Source: Pseudomonadota bacterium
GTDB lineage: Bacteria; Desulfobacterota; Syntrophia; Syntrophales; UBA5619
Direction: 5' to 3'
Assembly (NCBI GenBank): GCA_018827585.1
Contig: JAHJXP010000227.1
Location: forward strand, 1 to 14,037
Length of the DNA: 14,037 nt
Of the stretch, positions 13,151-14,037 are shown piece after piece. Positions within the stretch are counted from its first letter, which is position 1; each line of letters begins with the position of its first letter. The notes below the pieces were generated by a model. It saw nothing but the letters and a program-made list of their open reading frames with translations. It did not search any database and was not told the DNA's origin. A program made the position numbers and the translations under genes.

Positions 13151-13212
13151 AATGGGAAGGGAAAGCGTCCCGATACCCTTCCCCGTTCATGGGATTCACT
13201 CACTATCCCATT
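13151..13212. repeat. Two alternative hairpins upstream of the DegT-type gene
   Basis: GGGAAGGG (13154-13161) pairs with CCCTTCCC (13176-13183), and ATGGGAT (13189-13195) with ATCCCAT (13205-13211). AATGGGA (13151-13157) can instead pair with TCCCATT (13206-13212), so the structures compete. They lie where the leader of the minus-strand gene would be, which allows an attenuator-like role, but nothing else supports regulation. Confidence 0.3.
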
Positions 13213-13266
13213 CCTCTGGAAAAGACAAGCGTCGATCTGTCGGGGGCGATCCTGTTTTTTAATTCC

Positions 13267-13296
13267 TTGACAGACCGGCGGGCGCCTCCCTATAAT
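13267..13296 (+). promoter_or_regulatory. Consensus sigma70 promoter for tRNA-Ser(GGA)-ffs-dnaX
   Basis: Both hexamers are perfect: TTGACA (13267-13272) and TATAAT (13291-13296), with an 18-nt spacer. Transcription would begin near 13303, about 19 nt before the tRNA. It is the strongest promoter in the window, as expected for stable RNA genes. The downstream SRP RNA and dnaX may share it. Confidence 0.85.
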
Positions 13297-13321
13297 GCCG
13301 CAATTTTCCAAAGAGAGGTAA

Positions 13322-13415
<94 letters not shown>

Positions 13416-13432
13416 TGATAAAAATGAATGAC

Positions 13433-13451
13433 GGGGGTCAGGATGACCCCC
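13433..13451. repeat. Short palindrome after tRNA-Ser(GGA), same arms as 5877-5913
   Basis: GGGGGTCA (13433-13440), loop GGA, TGACCCCC (13444-13451): a perfect 8-bp stem starting 17 nt after the tRNA CCA. It equals the palindrome at 5877-5913 with the 19-nt central part replaced by one A. Without a following T-run it may slow rather than stop transcription into ffs. Confidence 0.55.
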
Positions 13452-13461
13452 TCCAGAAAAG

Positions 13462-13560
13462 ATAGCCGGGCCCCGCGCGACGGCGGCCTGTGAACCCCGT
13501 CAGGTCCGGAAGGAAGCAGCGGCAGCAGTCACCGGCGTGTGCTGCGGGCAACCCGGCTAT
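13462..13560 (+). ncRNA. ffs: Signal recognition particle RNA, small bacterial (4.5S) type
   Basis: The conserved SRP helix 8 core GTCAGGTCCGGAAGGAAGCA lies at 13499-13518, the Ffh-binding region. The ends close a long hairpin: ATAGCCGGG (13462-13470) pairs with CCCGGCTAT (13552-13560). At about 99 nt and with no Alu domain, it is the short form. It binds Ffh to target membrane and secreted proteins during translation. It lies 46 nt after tRNA-Ser(GGA) and 31 nt before dnaX, a neighbourhood seen in many bacteria. Mature ends may be a few nt inside the stem given. Confidence 0.93.
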
Positions 13561-13591
13561 CCCTTTTGTCCCATGCCTCGCAGGAGTGTCG

Positions 13592-14037
13592 GTGGAATAC
13601 CTCGTACTGGCCCGAAAATGGAGACCCCAGATCTTTGAAGACGTCCTGGGGCAGGAGCATGTTGTCCGCACGCTGAAAAATGCGATCGGCCAGGGCCGCA
13701 TCGCCCACGCCTTCCTCTTCAGCGGGCCGCGGGGGGTGGGGAAGACCTCGATCGCCCGGATTCTGGCGAAGGCGCTCAACTGCGAAACGGGCCCGGCGCA
13801 GGCCCCCTGCAACCGGTGCGTCCACTGCCGCGAGATCACCGACGGGATAGCGATGGACGTCCGGGAGATCGACGGGGCCTCCAACCGGGGGATCGACGAG
13901 ATCCGCGAGCTCCGAGAAAACATAAAATTCGCCCCGGCCTCCTGCCGCTACAAGATCTACATCATCGACGAGGTCCACATGCTGACCCGGGAGGCCTTCA
14001 ACGCGCTTTTGAAGACCCTCGAAGAGCCGCCCGCCCA
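13592..14037 (+). CDS. dnaX: DNA polymerase III subunit gamma/tau (partial, N-terminal 148 residues)
   Basis: DnaX is the clamp-loader ATPase of the replicative polymerase. The window holds the start of its AAA+ domain: YLVLARKWRPQIFEDVLGQE at the N-terminus, Walker A GPRGVGKTS (residues 45-53), the zinc-binding cysteines Cys64, Cys73, Cys76 and Cys79, the motif EIDGASNRGIDEIREL, and Walker B YIIDEVHM (123-130), ending in LLKTLEEPPA. GTG 13592 has AGGAG at 13582-13586, 5 nt away. GTG 13586 is in frame but overlaps that ribosome-binding site, so 13592 is preferred. It follows ffs closely. ybaB and recR would be expected next, beyond the window. Any gamma frameshift site would also lie outside. 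Confidence 0.95.
   Translation, partial: MEYLVLARKWRPQIFEDVLGQEHVVRTLKNAIGQGRIAHAFLFSGPRGVGKTSIARILAKALNCETGPAQAPCNRCVHCREITDGIAMDVREIDGASNRGIDEIRELRENIKFAPASCRYKIYIIDEVHMLTREAFNALLKTLEEPPA

Overview
The window is a GC-rich bacterial chromosome segment with ordinary, compact gene packing. The organism is probably an anaerobic deltaproteobacterium (Desulfobacterota, perhaps Syntrophales-like). This rests on gene content and on my recollection that similar short palindromes are common in that group; it is an inference, not a database result. Gene content includes a LarA-type racemase, an ADP-forming acyl-CoA synthetase fused to a GNAT domain, a CoA-acylating aldehyde dehydrogenase and a CPSF-type beta-CASP nuclease. 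There is no phage, plasmid, transposase or CRISPR gene.

Layout, left to right. (1) Positions 1-2719, minus strand: a tightly coupled operon of a LarA-family nickel-pincer racemase, a NodI/DrrA-type ABC ATPase and its ABC-2 permease (cut by the window edge). Consecutive genes overlap by 4 nt, and a good sigma70 promoter lies upstream at 2772-2800. (2) Positions 3044-4660, plus strand: a beta-CASP metallo-beta-lactamase nuclease, abutting end to end with a short TonB-like protein on the minus strand. A palindrome lies over both stop codons. (3) Positions 5271-5870: tadA followed at once by tRNA-Ser(CGA), then a palindrome. (4) Positions 5914-8589, minus strand: the acyl-CoA synthetase/GNAT fusion. 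A 409-nt gene-free stretch with two large inverted-repeat elements separates it from the next gene. (5) Positions 8999-11990, plus strand: a class I/II aminotransferase and a methylmalonate-semialdehyde-dehydrogenase-like enzyme, separated by a nested inverted repeat. (6) Positions 11977-13137, minus strand: a DegT/WbpE-type sugar aminotransferase whose end overlaps the dehydrogenase by 14 bp. (7) Positions 13267-14037, plus strand: a consensus sigma70 promoter, tRNA-Ser(GGA), a second palindrome, the small SRP RNA (ffs) and the start of dnaX.

How the parts fit. tadA, tRNA-Ser, ffs and dnaX are often close neighbours in bacteria. Here that housekeeping set is split: tadA plus one tRNA-Ser lies at one end and a second tRNA-Ser plus ffs and dnaX at the other, with about 7.5 kb of metabolic genes between them. 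The two tRNA-Ser genes share 30 identical bp at their 3' ends, and each is followed by a palindrome with the same outer arms. The metabolic genes in between (aminotransferase, CoA-acylating aldehyde dehydrogenase, ADP-forming acyl-CoA synthetase) could form a peripheral amino-acid or organic-acid route, but no substrate can be read from the sequence.

Most worth following up: the LarA/ABC coupling, including a hairpin that hides the ATPase ribosome-binding site; the synthetase/GNAT fusion that keeps its first phospho-histidine but has Phe where relatives have the ATP-grasp histidine; the split tRNA-Ser locus; and the set of distinct palindromic elements in nearly every gap.
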